From: Metallyticus violacea
Lineage: Eukaryota > Arthropoda > Insecta > Mantodea > Metallyticidae
Length of the DNA stretch: 64,000 bases
Assembly (NCBI GenBank): GCA_030762175.1
Contig: JAUJEO010000019.1
Location: forward strand, 2,300,001-2,364,000
Reading direction: 5' to 3'
The notes below the pieces were generated by a model. That model saw only the letters and a program-made list of their open reading frames with translations. It was not told the DNA's origin and did no database searches. Position numbers and translations under genes: made by a program. Below are positions 33,696 to 47,512 of this stretch, piece by piece (positions within the stretch are counted from its first letter, which is position 1; each line of letters opens with the position of its first letter).

Positions 33696-35085
33696 ATATG
33701 CTTGTCTAAGGCTATCAAACTAGTATAATGAAAGAGAACAAGTTATCTTAAATAAGAACGGAAAAAAAGTGATTCTAACGAAGTTTCCAAAATTCTTAAA
33801 AAAAATTTTTTTCTTTTCGAGATTCTTTGCGCATAATATGCTTGTCTAAGGCTATCAAACTAGAATAATGAAAGAGAAGGAGTTATCTCAAATAAGAATG
33901 GAAAAAAAGTGATTCTAACGAGGTTTCCAATCTTCGAAAAAAAATTTTTTTCTTTTCTAGATTCTTTGCGCATAATATGCTTTTCTGAGGCTATCAAACT
34001 AGTATAATGAAAGAGAACCAGTTATCTCAAATAAGAACGGAAAAAAAGTGATTCTAACGAAGTTTCCAAACTTCGAAAAAAAATTTATTTCTTTTCGATA
34101 ATATTTGCGCATAATATGCTTGTCTAAGGCTATCAAACTAGTATAATGAAAGAGAACATGTTATCTCAAATAAGAACGGAAAAAAAGTGATTCTAACGAA
34201 GTTTCCAAACTTCGAAAAAAAATTTTTTTCTTTTCGAGATTCTTTGCGCATAATATGCTTGTCTGAGGCTATCAAACTAGAGTAATGAAAGAGAACCAGT
34301 AATCTTAAATAAGAACGGAAAAAAAGTGATTATAACGAAGTTTCCAAACTTCGAAAAAAAATTTTTTCTTTTCGAGATTCTTTGCGCATAATATGCTTGT
34401 CTAAGGCTATCAAACAAGTATAATGAAAGAGAACAAGTTATCTCAAATAAGAATGGAAAAAAAGTGATTCTAAGGAAGTTTCCAAACTTCGAAAAAAATT
34501 TTTTTTCTTTTCGAGATTCTTTGCGCATAATATGCTTGTCTGAGTCTATCAAACTAGTATAATGAAAGAGAACCAGTTATCTCAAATAAGAACGGAAAAA
34601 AAGTGATTCTAACGAAGTTTCCAAACTTCGAAAAAAAATTTTTTTCTTTTCGAGATTCTTTGCGCATAATATGCTTGTCTAAGGCTATCAAACTAGTATA
34701 ATGAAAGAGAACAAGTTATCTTAAATAAGAACGGAAAAAAAGTGATTCTAACGAAGTTTCCAAACTTCGAAAAAAAATTTTTTTCTTTTCGAGATTCTTT
34801 GCGCATAATATGCTTGTCTAAGGCTATCAAACTAGTATAATGAAAGAGAACAAGTTATCTCAAATAAGAATGTAAAAAAAGTGATTCTAAGGAAGTTTCC
34901 AAACTTCGAAAAAAAATTTTTTTCTTTTCGAGATTCTTTGCGCATAATATGCTTATCTGAGGCTATCATCTAGTATAATGAAAGAGAACCAGTTATCTCA
35001 AATAAGAACGGAAAAAAAGTGATTCTAACGAGGTTTCCAATCTTCGAAAAAAAATTTTTTTCTTTTCGAGATTCTTTGCGCATAA
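33696..35085. repeat. 1,526-bp tandem unit, copy 2, missing one monomer
   Basis: Matches the previous unit but lacks the monomer that carries CCAGATTATTTGCGC at about 32,386-32,522 in copy 1. This accounts for the drop of the offset from 1,526 to 1,389. The shared GCTATCATCTAG deletion (33,571 and 34,961) shows direct descent. Private changes are AAAATTCTTAAAA near 33,790 and ACTAGAGTAATG near 34,277. Confidence 0.8.
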
Positions 35086-38000
35086 TATGCTTGTCTGAGG
35101 CTATCAAACTAGTATAATGAAAGAGAACCAGTTATCTCAAATAAGAACGGAAAAAAAGTGATTCTAACGAGGTTTCCAATCTTCGAAAAAAAATTTTTTT
35201 CTTTTCTAGATTCTTTGCGCATAATATGCTTTTCTGAGACTATCAAACTAGTATAATTAAAGAGAACCAGTTATCTCAAATAAGAACGGAACAAAAGTGA
35301 TTCTAACGAAGTTTCCAAACTTCGAAAAAATTTTTTTTTCTTTTCGAGATTCTTTGCGCATAATATGCTTGTCTAAGGCTATCAAACTAGTATAATGAAA
35401 GAGAACAAGTTATCTCAAATAAGAACGGAAAAAAAGTGATTCTAACGAAGTTTCCAAACTTCGAAAAAAAATTTTTTTCTTTTCGAGATTCTTTGCGCAT
35501 AATATGCTTGTCTGAGGCTATCAAACTAGTATAATGAAAGAGAACCAGTAATCTTAAATAAGAACGGAAAAAAAGTGATTCTAACGAAGTTTCCAAACTT
35601 CGAAAAAAAATTTTTTTCTTTTCGAGATTCTTTGCGCATAATATGCTTGTCTAAGGCTATCAAACTAGTATAATGAAAGAGAACAAGTTATCTCAAATAA
35701 GAATGGAAAAAAAGTGATTCTAAGGAAGTTTCCAAACTTAGAAAAAAATTTTTTTTCTTTTCGAGATTCTTTGCGCATAATATGCTTGTCTGAGGCTATC
35801 AAACTAGTATAATGAAAGAGAACCAGTTATCTCAAATAAGAACGGAAAAAAAGTGATTCTAACGAAGTTTCCAAACTTCGAAAAAAAATTTTTTTCTTTT
35901 CGAGATTCTTTGCGCATAATATGCTTGTCTCAGGCTATCAAACTAGTATAATGAAAGAGAACAAGTTATCTCAAATAAGAACGGAAAAAAAGTGATTCTA
36001 ACGAAGTTTCCAAACTACGAAAAAAATTTTTTTTCTTTTCGAGATTCTTTGCGCATAATATGCTTGTCTGAGGCTATCAAACTAGTATAATGAAAGAGAA
36101 CCAGTAATCTTAAATAAGAACGGAAAAAAAGTGATTATAACGAAGTTTCCAAACTTCGAAAAAAAAATTTTTTCTTTTCGAGATTCTTTGCGCATAATAT
36201 GCTTGTCTAAGGCTATCAAACTAGTATAATGAAAGAGAACAAGTTATCTTAAATAAGAACGGAAAAAAAGTGATTCTAACGAAGTTTCCAAACTTCTTAA
36301 AAAAAATTTTTTTCTTTTCGAGATTCTTTGCGCATAATATGCTTGTCTAAGGCTATCAAACTAGAATAATGAAAGAGAAGAAGTTATCTCAAATAAGAAT
36401 GGAAAAAAAGTGATTCTAAGGAAGTTTCCAAACTTCGAAAAAAAATTTTTTTCTTTTCCAGATTATTTGCGCATAATATGCTTGTCTGAGGCTATCAAAC
36501 TAGTATAATGAAAGAGAACCAGTTATCTCAAATAAGAACGGAAAAAAAGTGATTCTAACGAGGTTTCCAATCTTCGAAAAAAAATTTTTTTCTTTTCTAG
36601 ATTCTTTGCGCATAATATGCTTTTCTGAGGCTATCAAACTAGTATAATGAAAGAGAACCAGTTATCTCAAATAAGAACGGAAAAAAAGTGATTCTAACGA
36701 AGTTTCCAAACTTCGAAAAAAAATTTATTTCTTTTCGAGAATATTTGCGCATAATATGCTTGTCTAAGGCTATCAAACTAGTATAATGAAAGAGAACATG
36801 TTATCTCAAATAAGAACGGAAAAAAAGTGATTCTAACGGAGTTTCCAAACTTCGAAAAAAAATTTTTTTCTTTTCGAGATTCTTTGCGCATAATATGCTT
36901 GTCTGAGGCTATCAAACTAGTATAATGAAAGAGAACCAGTAATCTTAAATAAGAACGGAAAAAAAGTGATTATAACGAAGTTTCCAAACTTCGAAAAAAA
37001 ATTTTTTCTTTTCCAGATTCTTTGCGCATAATATGCTTGTCTAAGGCTATCAAACAAGTATAATGAAAGAGAACAAGTTATCTCAAATAAGAATGGAAAA
37101 AAAGTGATTCTAAGGAAGTTTCCAAACTTCGAAAAAAAATTTTTTTCTTTTCGAGATTCTTTGCGCATAATATGCTTGTCTGAGGCTATCAAACTAGTAT
37201 AATGAAAGAGAACCAGTTATCTCAAATAAGAACGGAAAAAAAGTGATTCTAACGAAGTTTCCAAACTTCGAAAAAAAATTTTTTTCTTTTCGAGATTCTT
37301 TGCGCATAATATGCTTGTCTAAGGCTATCAAACAAGTATAATGAAAGAGAACAAGTTATCTCAAATAAGAATGGAAAAAAAGTGATTCTAAGGAAGTTTC
37401 CAAACTTCGAAAAAAAATTTTTTTCTTTTCGAGATTCTTTGCGCATAATATGCTTGTCTAAGGCTATCAAACTAGTATAATGAAAGAGAACAAGTTATCT
37501 TAAATAAGAACGGAAAAAAAGTGATTCTAACGAAGTTTCCAAACTTCGAAAAAAAATTTCTTTCTTTTCGAGATTCTTTGCGCATAATATGCTTGTCTAA
37601 GGCTATCAAACTAGTATAATGAAAGAGAACAAGTTATCTCAAATAAGAATGGAAAAAAAGTGATTCTAAGGAAGTTTCCAAACTTCGAAAAAAAATTTTT
37701 TTCTTTTCGAGATTCTTTGCGCATAATATGCTTGTCTGAGGCTATCAAACTAGTATAATGAAAGAGAACCAGTTATCTCAAATAAGAACGGAAAAAAAGT
37801 GATTCTAACGAAGTTTCCAAACTTCGAAATAAAATTTTAATCTTTTCGAGATTCTTTGCGCAAAATATGCTTGTCTGAGGCTATCAAACTAGTATAATGA
37901 AAGAGAACCAGTAATCTTAAATAAGAACGGAAAAAAAGTGATTCTAACGAAGTTTCCAAACTTCGAAAAAAAAATTTTTTCTTTTCGAGATTCTTTGCGC

Positions 38001-38280
38001 ATAATATGCTTGTCTGAGGCTATCAATCTAGTATAATGAAAGAGAACCAGTTATCTCAGATAAGAATGGAAAAAAAGTGATTCTAACGAAGTTTCCAAAC
38101 TTCGAAAAAAAATTTTTTTCTTTTCGAGATTCTTTGCGCATACCTATGCTTTTCTGAGGCTATCAAACTAGTATAATGAAAGAGAACCAGTTATCTCAAA
38201 TAAGAACGGAAAAAAAGTGATTCCAACGAAGTTTCCAAACTTCGAAAAAAAAATTTTTTCTTTTAGAGATTCTTTGCGCA
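35086..38280. repeat. Block partly repeated about 5.4-5.7 kb further right
   Basis: Two unusual changes, GTATAATTAAAG (near 35,252) and CGGAACAAAAG (near 35,287), recur at exactly +5,700 (40,952 and 40,987). The stretch 37,249-38,275 recurs at +5,420 as 42,669-43,695, with CATACCTATGC at 38,139 and 43,559. The reduced offset means two monomers' worth (about 280 bp) differ between the two copies. After 38,270 the marker group is cut short: the TTTTAGAGATT monomer changes midway into a TAAGGC monomer, which marks a recombination junction. Confidence 0.75.
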
Positions 38281-38836
38281 TAATATGCTTGTCTAAGGCT
38301 ATCAAACTAGTATAATGAAAGAGAACAAGTTATCTCAAATAAGAATGGAAAAAAAGTGATTCTAAGGAAGTTTCCAAACTTCGAAAAAAAATTTTTTTCT
38401 TTTCGAGATTCTTTGCGCATAATATGCTTGTCTGAGGCTATCAAACTAGTATAATGAAAGAGAACCAGTTATCTCAAATAAGAACGGAAAAAAAGTGATT
38501 CTAACGAAGTTTCCAAACTTCGAAAAAAAATTTTTTTCTTTTCGAGATTCTTTGCGCATAATATGCTTGTCTCAGGCTATCAAACTAGTATAATGAAAGA
38601 GAACAAGTTATCTCAAATAAGAACGGAAAAAAAGTGATTCTAACGATGTTTCCAAACTTCGAAAAAAATTTTTTTTCTTTTCGAGATTCTTTGCACATAA
38701 TATGCTTGTCTGAGGCTATCAAACTAGTATAATGAAAGAGAACCAGTAATCTTAAATAAGAACGGAAAAAAAGTGATTATAACGAAGTTTCCAAACTTCG
38801 AAAAAAAATTTTTTTCTTTTCGAGATTCTTTGCGCA
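38281..38836. repeat. 556-bp (4-monomer) tandem unit, copy 1
   Basis: Four monomers including one with TCTCAGGC (38,571). The same set follows at exactly +556 (39,127). A private CTAACGATG lies near 38,641 and TTTGCACATAA near 38,691. Confidence 0.8.
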
Positions 38837-39392
38837 TAATATGCTTGTCTAAGGCTATCAAACTAGTATAATGAAAGAGAACAAGTTATCTCAAATAAGA
38901 ATGGAAAAAAAGTGATTCTAAGGAAGTTTCCAAACTTCGAAAAAAAATTTTTTTCTTTTCGAGATTCTTTGCGCATAATATGCTTGTCTGAGGCTATCAA
39001 ACTAGTATAATGAAAGAGAACCAGTTATCTCAAATAAGAACGGAAAAAAAGTGATTCTAACGAAGTTTCCAAAATTCGAAAAAAAATTTTTTTCTTTTCG
39101 AGATTCTTTGCGCATAATATACTTGTCTCAGGCTATCAAACTAGTATAATGAAAGAGAACAAGTTATCTCAAATAAGAACGGAAAAAAAGTGATTCTAAC
39201 GAAGTTTCCAAACTTCGAAAAAAATTTTTTTTCTTTTCGAGATTCTTTGCGCATAATATGCTTGTCTGAGGCTATCAAACTAGTATAATGAAAGAGAACC
39301 AGTAATCTTAAATAAGAACGGAAAAAAAGTGATTATAACGAAGTTTCCAAACTTCGAAAAAAAATTTTTTTCTTTTCGAGATTCTTTGCGCA
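38837..39392. repeat. 556-bp (4-monomer) tandem unit, copy 2
   Basis: Repeats the preceding four monomers. Private changes are CCAAAATTCG near 39,070 and CATAATATACTTG near 39,113. The set resembles the single group near 35,930, from which it was probably derived. Confidence 0.8.
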
Positions 39393-42069
39393 TAATATGC
39401 TTGTCTAAGGCTATCAAACTAGTATAATGAAAGAGAACAAGTTATCTTAAATAAGAACGGAAAAAAAGTGATTCTAACGAAGTTTCCAAACTTCTTAAAA
39501 AAAATTTTTTTCTTTTCGAGATTCTTTGCGCATAATATGCTTGTCTAAGGCTATCAAACTAGAATAATGAAAGAGAAGAAGTTATCTCAAATAAGAATGG
39601 AAAAAAAGAGATTCTAAGGAAGTTTCCAAACTTCGAAAAAAAATTTTTTTCTTTTCCAGATTATTTGCGCATAATATGCTTGTCTGAGGCTATCAAACTA
39701 GTATAATGAAAGAGAACCAGTTATCTCAAATAAGAACGGAAAAAAAGTGATTCTAACGAGGTTTCCAATCTTCGAAAAAAAATTTTTTTCTTTTCTAGAT
39801 TCTTTGCGTATAATATGCTTTTCTGAGGCTATCAAACTAGTATAATGAAAGAGAACCAGTTATCTCAAATAAGAACGGAAAAAAAGTGATTCTAACGAAG
39901 TTTCCAAACTTCGAAAAAAAATTTATTTCTTTTCGATAATATTTGCGCATAATATGCTTGTCTAAGGCTATCAAACTAGTATAATGAAAGAGAACATGTT
40001 ATCTCAAATAAGAACGGAAAAAAAGTGATTATAACGAAGTTTCCAAACTTCGAAAAAAAATTTTTTCTTTTCGAGATTCTTTGCGCATAATATGCTTGTC
40101 TAAGGCTATCAAACAAGTATAATGAAAGAGAACAAGTTATCTCAAATAAGAATGGAAAAAAAGTTATTCTGAGGAAGTTTCCAAACTTCGAAAAAAAATT
40201 TTTTTCTTTTCGAGATTCTTTGCGCATAATATGCTTGTCTGAGGCTATCCAACTAGTATAATGGAAGAGAACCAGTTATCTCAAATAAGAACGGAAAAAA
40301 AGTGATTCTAACGAAGTTTCCAAACTTCGAAAAAAAATTTTTTTCTTTTCGAGATTCTTTGCGCATAATATGCTTGTCTAAGGCTATCAAACTAGTATAA
40401 TGAAAGAGAACAAGTTATCTTAAATAAGAACGGAAAAAAAGTGATTCTAACGAAGTTTCCAAACTTCGAAAAAAAATTTTTTTCTTTTCTAGATTCTTTG
40501 CGCATAATATGCTTGTCTAAGGCTATCAAACTAGTATAATGAAAGAGAACAAGTTATCTCAAATAAGAATGTAAAAAAAGTGATTCTAAGGAAGTTTCCA
40601 AACTTCGAAAAAAAATTTTTTTCTTTTCGAGATTCTTTGCGCATAATATGCTTATCTGAGGCTATCAAACTAGTATAATGAAAGAGAACCAGTTATCTCA
40701 AATAAGAACGGAAAAAAAGTGATTCTAACGAGGTTTCCAATCTTCGAAAAAAAATTTTTTTCTTTTCGAGATTCTTTGCGCATAATATGCTTGTCTGAGG
40801 CTATCAAACTAGTATAATGAAAGAGAACCAGTTATCTCAAATAAGAACGGAAAAAAAGTGATTCTAACGAGGTTTCCAATCTTCGAAAAAAAATTTTTTT
40901 CTTTTCTAGATTCTTTGCGCATAATATGCTTTTCTGAGACTATCAAACTAGTATAATTAAAGAGAACCAGTTATCTCAAATAAGAACGGAACAAAAGTGA
41001 TTCTAACGAAGTTTCCAAACTTCGAAAAAATTTTTTTTTCTTTTCGAGATTCTTTGCGCATAATATGCTTGTCTAAGGCTATCAAACTAGTATAATGAAA
41101 GAGAACAAGTTATCTCAAATAAGAACGGAAAAAAAGGGATTCTAACGAAGTTTCCAAACTTCGAAAAAAATTTTTTTTCTTTTCGAGATTCTTTGCGCAT
41201 AATATGCTTGTCTGAGGCTATCAAACTAGTATAATGAAAGAGAACCAGTAATCTTAAATAAGAACGGAAAAAAAGTGATTCTAACGAAGTTTCCAAACTT
41301 CGAAAAAAATTTTTTTTCTTTTCGAGATTCTTTGCGCATAATATGCTTGTCTAAGGCTATCAAACTAGTATAATGAAAGAGAACAAGTTATCTCAAATAA
41401 GAATGGAAAAAAAGTGATTCTAAGGAAGTTTCCAAACTTCGAAAAAAAATTTTTTTCTTTTCGAGATTCTTTGCGCATAATATGCTTGTCTGAGGCTATC
41501 AAACTAGTATAATGAAAGAGAACCAGTTATCTCAAATAAGAACGGAAAAAAAGTGATTCTAACGAAGTTTCCAAACTTCGAAAAAAAATTTTTTTCTTTT
41601 CGAGATTCTTTGCGCATAATATGCTTGTCTCAGGCTATCAAACTAGTATAATGAAAGAGAACAAGTTATCTCAAATAAGAACGGAAAAAAAGTGATTCTA
41701 ACGAAGTTTCGAAACTTCGAAAAAAATTTTTTTTCTTTTCGAGATTCTTTGCGCATAATATGCTTGTCTGAGGCTATCAAACTAGTATAATGAAAGAGAA
41801 CCAGTAATCTTAAATAAGAACGGAAAAAAAGTGATTATAACGAAGTTTCCAAACTTCGAAAAAAAATTTTTTTCTTTTCGAGATTCTTTGCGCATAATAT
41901 GCTTGTCTAAGGCTATCAAACTAGTATAATGAAAGAGAACAAGTTATCTTAAATAAGAACGGAAAAAAAGTGATTCTAACGAAGTTTCCAAACTTCTTAA
42001 AAGAATTTTTTTCTTTTCGAGATTCTTTGCGCATAATATGCTTGTCTAAGGCTATCAAACTAGAATAAT
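39393..42069. repeat. Right-domain block with the CTTCTTAAAA to GAACATG module
   Basis: About 19 monomers. From 39,493 a module runs CTTCTTAAAA, GAGAAGAAGTTATC, CCAGATTATTTGCGC, GAGGTTTCCAATCTTC, TTTATTTCTTTTCGA and GAACATGTTATC (39,993). The same module occurs at 36,295-36,797 and most of it at 54,494-54,950. The part around 40,650-41,800 is the +5,700 copy of 34,950-36,100. Confidence 0.75.
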
Positions 42070-44431
42070 GAAAGAGAAGAAGTTATCTCAAATAAGAATG
42101 GAAAAAAAGTGATTCTAACGAAGTTTCCAAACTTCGAAAAAAAATTTATTTCTTTTCGAGAATTATTGCGCATAATAAGCTTGTCTAAGGCTATCAAACT
42201 AGTATAATGAAAGAGAACATGTTATATCAAATAAGAACGGAAAAAAAGTGATTCTAACGAAGTTTCCAAACTTCGAAAAAACATTTTTTTCTTTTCGAGA
42301 TTCTTTGCGCATAATATGCTTGTCTGAGGCTATCAAACTAGTATCATGAAAGAGAACCAGTAATCTTAAATAGAACGGAAAAAAAGTGATTATAACGAAG
42401 TTTCCAAACTTCGAAAAAAAATTTTTTCTTTTCCAGATTCTTTGCGCATAATATGCTTGTCTAAGGCTATCAAACAAGTATAATGAAAGAGAACAAGTTA
42501 TCTCAAATAAGAATGGAAAAAAAGTGATTCTAAGGAAGTTTCCAAACTTCGAAAAAAAATTTTTTTTTTTTCGAGATTCTTTGCGCATAATATGCTTGTC
42601 TGAGGCTATCAAAATAGTATAATGAAAGAGAACCAGTTATCTCAAATAAGAACGGAAAAAAAGTGATTCTAACGAAGTTTCCAAACTTTGAAAAAAAATT
42701 TTTTTCTTTTCGAGATTCTTTGCGCATAATATGCTTGTCTAAGGCTATCAAACAAGTATAATGAAAGAGAACAAGTTATCTCAAATAAGAATGGAAAAAA
42801 AGTGATTCTAAGGAAGTTTCCAAACTTCGAAAAAAAATTTTTTTCTTTTCGAGATTCTTTGCGCATAATATGCTTGTCTAAGGCTATCAAACTAGTATAA
42901 TGAAAGAGAACAAGTTATCTTAAATAAGAACGGAAAAAAAGTGATTCTAACGAAGTTTCCAAACTTCGAAAAAAAATTTTTTTCTTTTCGAGATTCTTTG
43001 CGCATAATATGCTTGTCTAAGGCTATCAAACTAGTATAATGAAAGAGAACAAGTTATCTCAAATAAGAATGGAAAAAAAGTGATTCTAAGGAAGTTTCCA
43101 AACTTCGAAAAAAAATTTTTTTCTTTTCGAGATTCTTTGCGCATAATATGCTTGTCTGAGGCTATCAAACTAGTATAATGAAAGAGAACCAGTTATCTCA
43201 AATAAGAACGGAAAAAAAGTGATTCTAACGAAGTTTCCAAACTTCGAAATAAAATTTTAATCTTTTCGAGATTCTTTGCGCAAAATATGCTTGTCTGAGG
43301 CTATCAAACTAGTATAATGAAAGAGAACCAGTAATCTTAAATAAGAACGGAAAAAAAGTGATTCTAACGAAGTTTCCAAACTTCGAAAAAAAAATTTTTT
43401 CTTTTCGAGATTCTTTGCGCATAATATGCTTGTCTGAGGCTATCAAACTAGTATAATGAAAGAGAACCAGTTATCTCAGATAAGAATGGAAAAAAAGTGA
43501 TTCTACCGAAGTTTCCAAACTTCGAAAAAAAATTTTTTTCTTTTCGAGATTCTTTGCGCATACCTATGCTTTTCTGAGGCTATCAAACTAGTATAATGAA
43601 AGAGAACTAGTTATCTCAAATAAGAACGGAAAAAAAGTGATTCCAACGAAGTTTCCAAACTTCGAAAAAAAAATTTTTTCTTTTAGAGATTCTTTGCGCA
43701 TAATATGCTTTTCTGAGGCTATCAAAATAGTATAATGAAAGAGAACCAGTTATCTCAAATAAGAACGGAAAAAAAGTGATTCTAACGAAGTTTCCAAACT
43801 TCGAAATAAAATTTTTTTCTTTTCGAGATTCTTTGCGCATAATATGCTTGTCTGAGGCTATCAAACTAGTATAATGAAAGAGAACGAGTAATCTTAAATA
43901 AGAACGGAAAAAAAGTGATTCTAACGAAGTTTCCAAACTTCGAAAAAAAATTTTTTTCTTTTCGAGATTCTTTGCGCATAATATGCTTGTCTAAGGCTAT
44001 CAAACTAGTATAATGAAAGAGAACAAGTTATCTCAAATAAGAATGTAAAAAAAGTGATTCTAAGGAAGTTTCCAAACTTCGAAAAAAAATTTTTTTCTTT
44101 TCGAGATTCTTTGCGCATAATATGCTTGTCTGAGGCTATCAAACTAGTATAATGAAAGAGAACCAGTTATCTCAAATAAGAACGGAAAAAAAGTGATTCT
44201 AACGAGGTTTCCAATCTTCGAAAAAAAAATTTTTTCTTTTCTAGATTCTTTGCGTATAATATGCTTTTCTGAGACTATAAAACTAGTATAATGAAAGAGA
44301 ACCAGTTATCTCAAATAAGAACGGAAAAAAAGTGATTCTAACGAAGTTTCCAAACTTCGAAAAAAATTTTTTTTCTTTTCGAGATTCTTTGCGCATAATA
44401 TGCTTGTCTAAGGCTATCAAACTAGAATAAT
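42070..44431. repeat. 2,362-bp (17-monomer) tandem unit, copy 1
   Basis: Begins near the TTTATTTC...GAATTATTGCGC monomer (42,147) and GAACATGTTATATC (42,217), and contains a GAAAAAACATTTTTTTC monomer and CATACCTATGC (43,559). All recur at +2,362. Private changes include CATAATAAGCTTG near 42,173 and GTATCATGAAAG near 42,342. Confidence 0.85.
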
Positions 44432-46793
44432 GAAAGAGAAGAAGTTATCTCAAATAAGAATGGAAAAAAAGTGATTCTAACGAAGTTTCCAAACTTCGAA
44501 AAAAAATTTATTTCTTTTCGAGAATTATTGCGCATAATATGCTTGTCTAAGGCTATCAAACTAGTATAATGAAAGAGAACATGTTATATCAAATAAGAAC
44601 GGAAAAAAAGTGATTCTAACGAAGTTTCCAAACTTCGAAAAAACATTTTTTTCTTTTCGAGATTCTTTGCGCATAATATGCTTGTCTGAGGCTATCAAAC
44701 TAGTATAATGAAAGAGAACCAGAAATCTTAAATAGAACGGAAAAAAAGTGATTATAACGAAGTTTCCAAACTTCGAAAAAAAATTTTTTCTTTTCCAGAT
44801 TCTTTGCGCATAATATGCTTGTCTAAGGCTATCAAACAAGTATAATGAAAGAGAACAAGTTATCTCAAATAAGAATGGAAAAAAAGTGATTCTAAGGAAG
44901 TTTCCAAACTTCGAAAAAAAATTTTTTTCTTTTCGAGATTGTTTGCGCATAATATGCTTGTCTGAGGCTATCAAAATAGTATAATGAAAGAGAACCAGTT
45001 ATCTCAAATAAGAACGGAAAAAAAGTGATTCTAACGAAGTTTCCAAACTTCGAAAAAAAATTTTTTTCTTTTCGAGATTCTTTGCGCATAATATGCTTGT
45101 CTAAGGCTATCAAACAAGTATAATGAAAGAGAACAAGTTATCTCAAATAAGAATGGAAAAAAAGTGATTCTAAGGAAGTTTCCAAACTTCCAAAAAAAAT
45201 TTTTTTCTTTTCGAGATTCTTTGCGCATAATATGCTTGTCTAAGGCTATCAAACTAGTATAATGAAAGAGAACAAGTTATCTTAAATAAGAACGGAAAAA
45301 AAGTGATTCTAACGAAGTTTCCAAACTTCGAAAAAAAATTTTTTTCTTTTCGAGATTCTTTGCGCATAATATGCTTGTCTAAGGCTATCAAACTAGTATA
45401 ATGAAAGAGAACAAGTTATCTCAAATAAGAAAGGAAAAAAAGTGATTCTAAGGAAGTTTCCAAACTTCGAAAAAAAATTTTTTTCTTTTCGAGATTCTTT
45501 GCGCATAATATGCTTGTCTGAGGCTATCAAACTAGTATAATGAAAGAGAACCAGTTATCTCAAATAAGAACGGAAAAAAAGTGATTCTAACGAAGTTTCC
45601 AAACTTCGAAATAAAATTTTAATCTTTTCGAGATTCTTTGCGCAAAATATGCTTGTCTGAGGCTATCAAACTAGTATAATGAAAGAGAACCAGTAATCTT
45701 AAATAAGAACGGAAAAAAAGTGATTCTAACGAAGTTTCCAAACTTCGAAAAAAAAATTTTTTCTTTTCGAGATTCTTTGCGCATAATATGCTTGTCTGAG
45801 GCTATCAAACTAGTATAATGAAAGAGAACCAGTTATCTCAGATAAGAATGGAAAAAAAGTGATTCTACCGAAGTTTCCAAACTTCGAAAAAAAATTTTTT
45901 TCTTTTCGAGATTCTTTGCGCATACCTATGCTTTTCTGAGGCTATCAAACTAGTATAATGAAAGAGAACCAGTTATCTCAAATAAGAACGGAAAAAAAGT
46001 GATTCCAACGAAGTTTCCAAACTTCGAAAAAAAAATTTTTTCTTTTAGAGATTCTTTGCGCATAATTTGCTTTTCTGAGGCTATCAAAATAGTATAATGA
46101 AAGAGAACCAGTTATCTCAAATAAGAACGGAAAAAAAGTGATTCTAACGAAGTTTCCAAACTTCGAAATAAAATTTTTTTCTTTTCGAGATTCTTTGCGC
46201 ATAATATGCTTGTCTGAGGCTATCAAACTAGTATAATGAAAGAGAACGAGTAATCTTAAATAAGAACGGAAAAAAAGTGATTCTAACGAAGTTTCCAAAC
46301 TTCGAAAAAAAATTTTTTTCTTTTCGAGATTCTTTGCGCATAATATGCTTGTCTAAGGCTATCAAACTAGTATAATGAAAGAGAACAAGTTATCTCAAAT
46401 AAGAATGTAAAAAAAGTGATTCTAAGGAAGTTTCCAAACTTCGAAAAAAAATTTTTTTCTTTTCGAGATTCTTTGCGCATAATATGCTTGTCTGAGGCTA
46501 TCAAACTAGTATAATGAAAGAGAACCCGTTATCTCAAATAAGAACGGAAAAAAAGTGATTCTAACGAGGTTTCCAATCTTCGAAAAAAAAATTTTTTCTT
46601 TTCTAGATTCTTTGCGTATAATATGCTTTTCTGAGACTATCAAACTAGTATAATGAAAGAGAACCAGTTATCTCAAATAAGAACGGAAAAAAAGTGATTC
46701 TAACGAAGTTTCCAAACTTCGAAAAAAATATTTTTTCTTTTCGAGATTCTTTGCGCATAATATGCTTGTCTAAGGCTATCAAACTAGAATAAT
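44432..46793. repeat. 2,362-bp (17-monomer) tandem unit, copy 2
   Basis: Second copy, with CATACCTATGC at 45,921 and GAACATGTTATATC near 44,579. Private changes are CTTCCAAAAAAAATT near 45,187, AAGAAAGGAAA near 45,430 and CATAATTTGC near 46,062. The last of these is shared with 50,228 in the 4,166-bp copy. Confidence 0.85.
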
Positions 46794-47236
46794 GAAAGAG
46801 AAGAAGTTATCTCAAATAAGAATGGAAAAAAAGTGATTCTAACGAAGTTTCCAAACTTCGAAAAAAAATTTATTTCTTTTCGAGAATTATTGCGCATAAT
46901 ATGCTTGTCTAAGGCTATCAAACTAGTATAATGAAAGAGAACATGTTATATCAAATAAGAACGGAAAAAAAGTGATTCTAACGAAGTTTCCAAACTTCGA
47001 AAAAACATTTTTTTCTTTTCGAGATTCTTTGCGCATAATATGCTTGTCTGAGGCTATCAAACTAGTATAATGAAAGAGAACCAGTAATCTTAAATAGAAC
47101 GGAAAAAAAGTGATTATAACGAAGTTTCCAAACTTCGAAAAAAAATTTTTTCTTTTCCAGATTCTTTGCGCATAATATGCTTGTCTAAGGCTATCAAACA
47201 AGTATAATGAAAGAGAACAAGTTATCTCAAATAAGA
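46794..47236. repeat. 2,362-bp unit, truncated third copy
   Basis: The unit restarts a third time (GAACATGTTATATC near 46,941, offset 2,362). It leaves the pattern after about three monomers, near 47,230, where a two-monomer duplication begins. Confidence 0.75.
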
Positions 47237-47512
47237 ACGGAAAAAAAGTGATTCTAACGAAGTTTCCAAACTTCGAAAAAACATTTTTTTCTTTTCGAGA
47301 TTCTTTGCGCATAATATGCTTGTCTGAGGCTATCAAACTAGTATAATGAAAGAGAACCAGTAATCTTAAATAGAATGGAAAAAAAGTGATTATAACGAAG
47401 TTTCCAAACTTCGAAAAAAAATTTTTTCTTTTCCAGATTCTTTGCGCATAATATGCTTGTCTAAGGCTATCAAACAAGTATAATGAAAGAGAACAAGTTA
47501 TCTCAAATAAGA
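46961..47512. repeat. 276-bp dimer duplicated in tandem
   Basis: Two monomers, one with GAAAAAACATTTTTTTC and one with TAAATAGAAYGG plus TTTTCCAGATT, occur at 46,961-47,236 and again at 47,237-47,512, offset 276 bp. The two copies differ at AGAACGG against AGAATGG. The pair is carried at +4,166 as 51,127-51,678, so it predates the 4,166-bp duplication. Confidence 0.85.
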
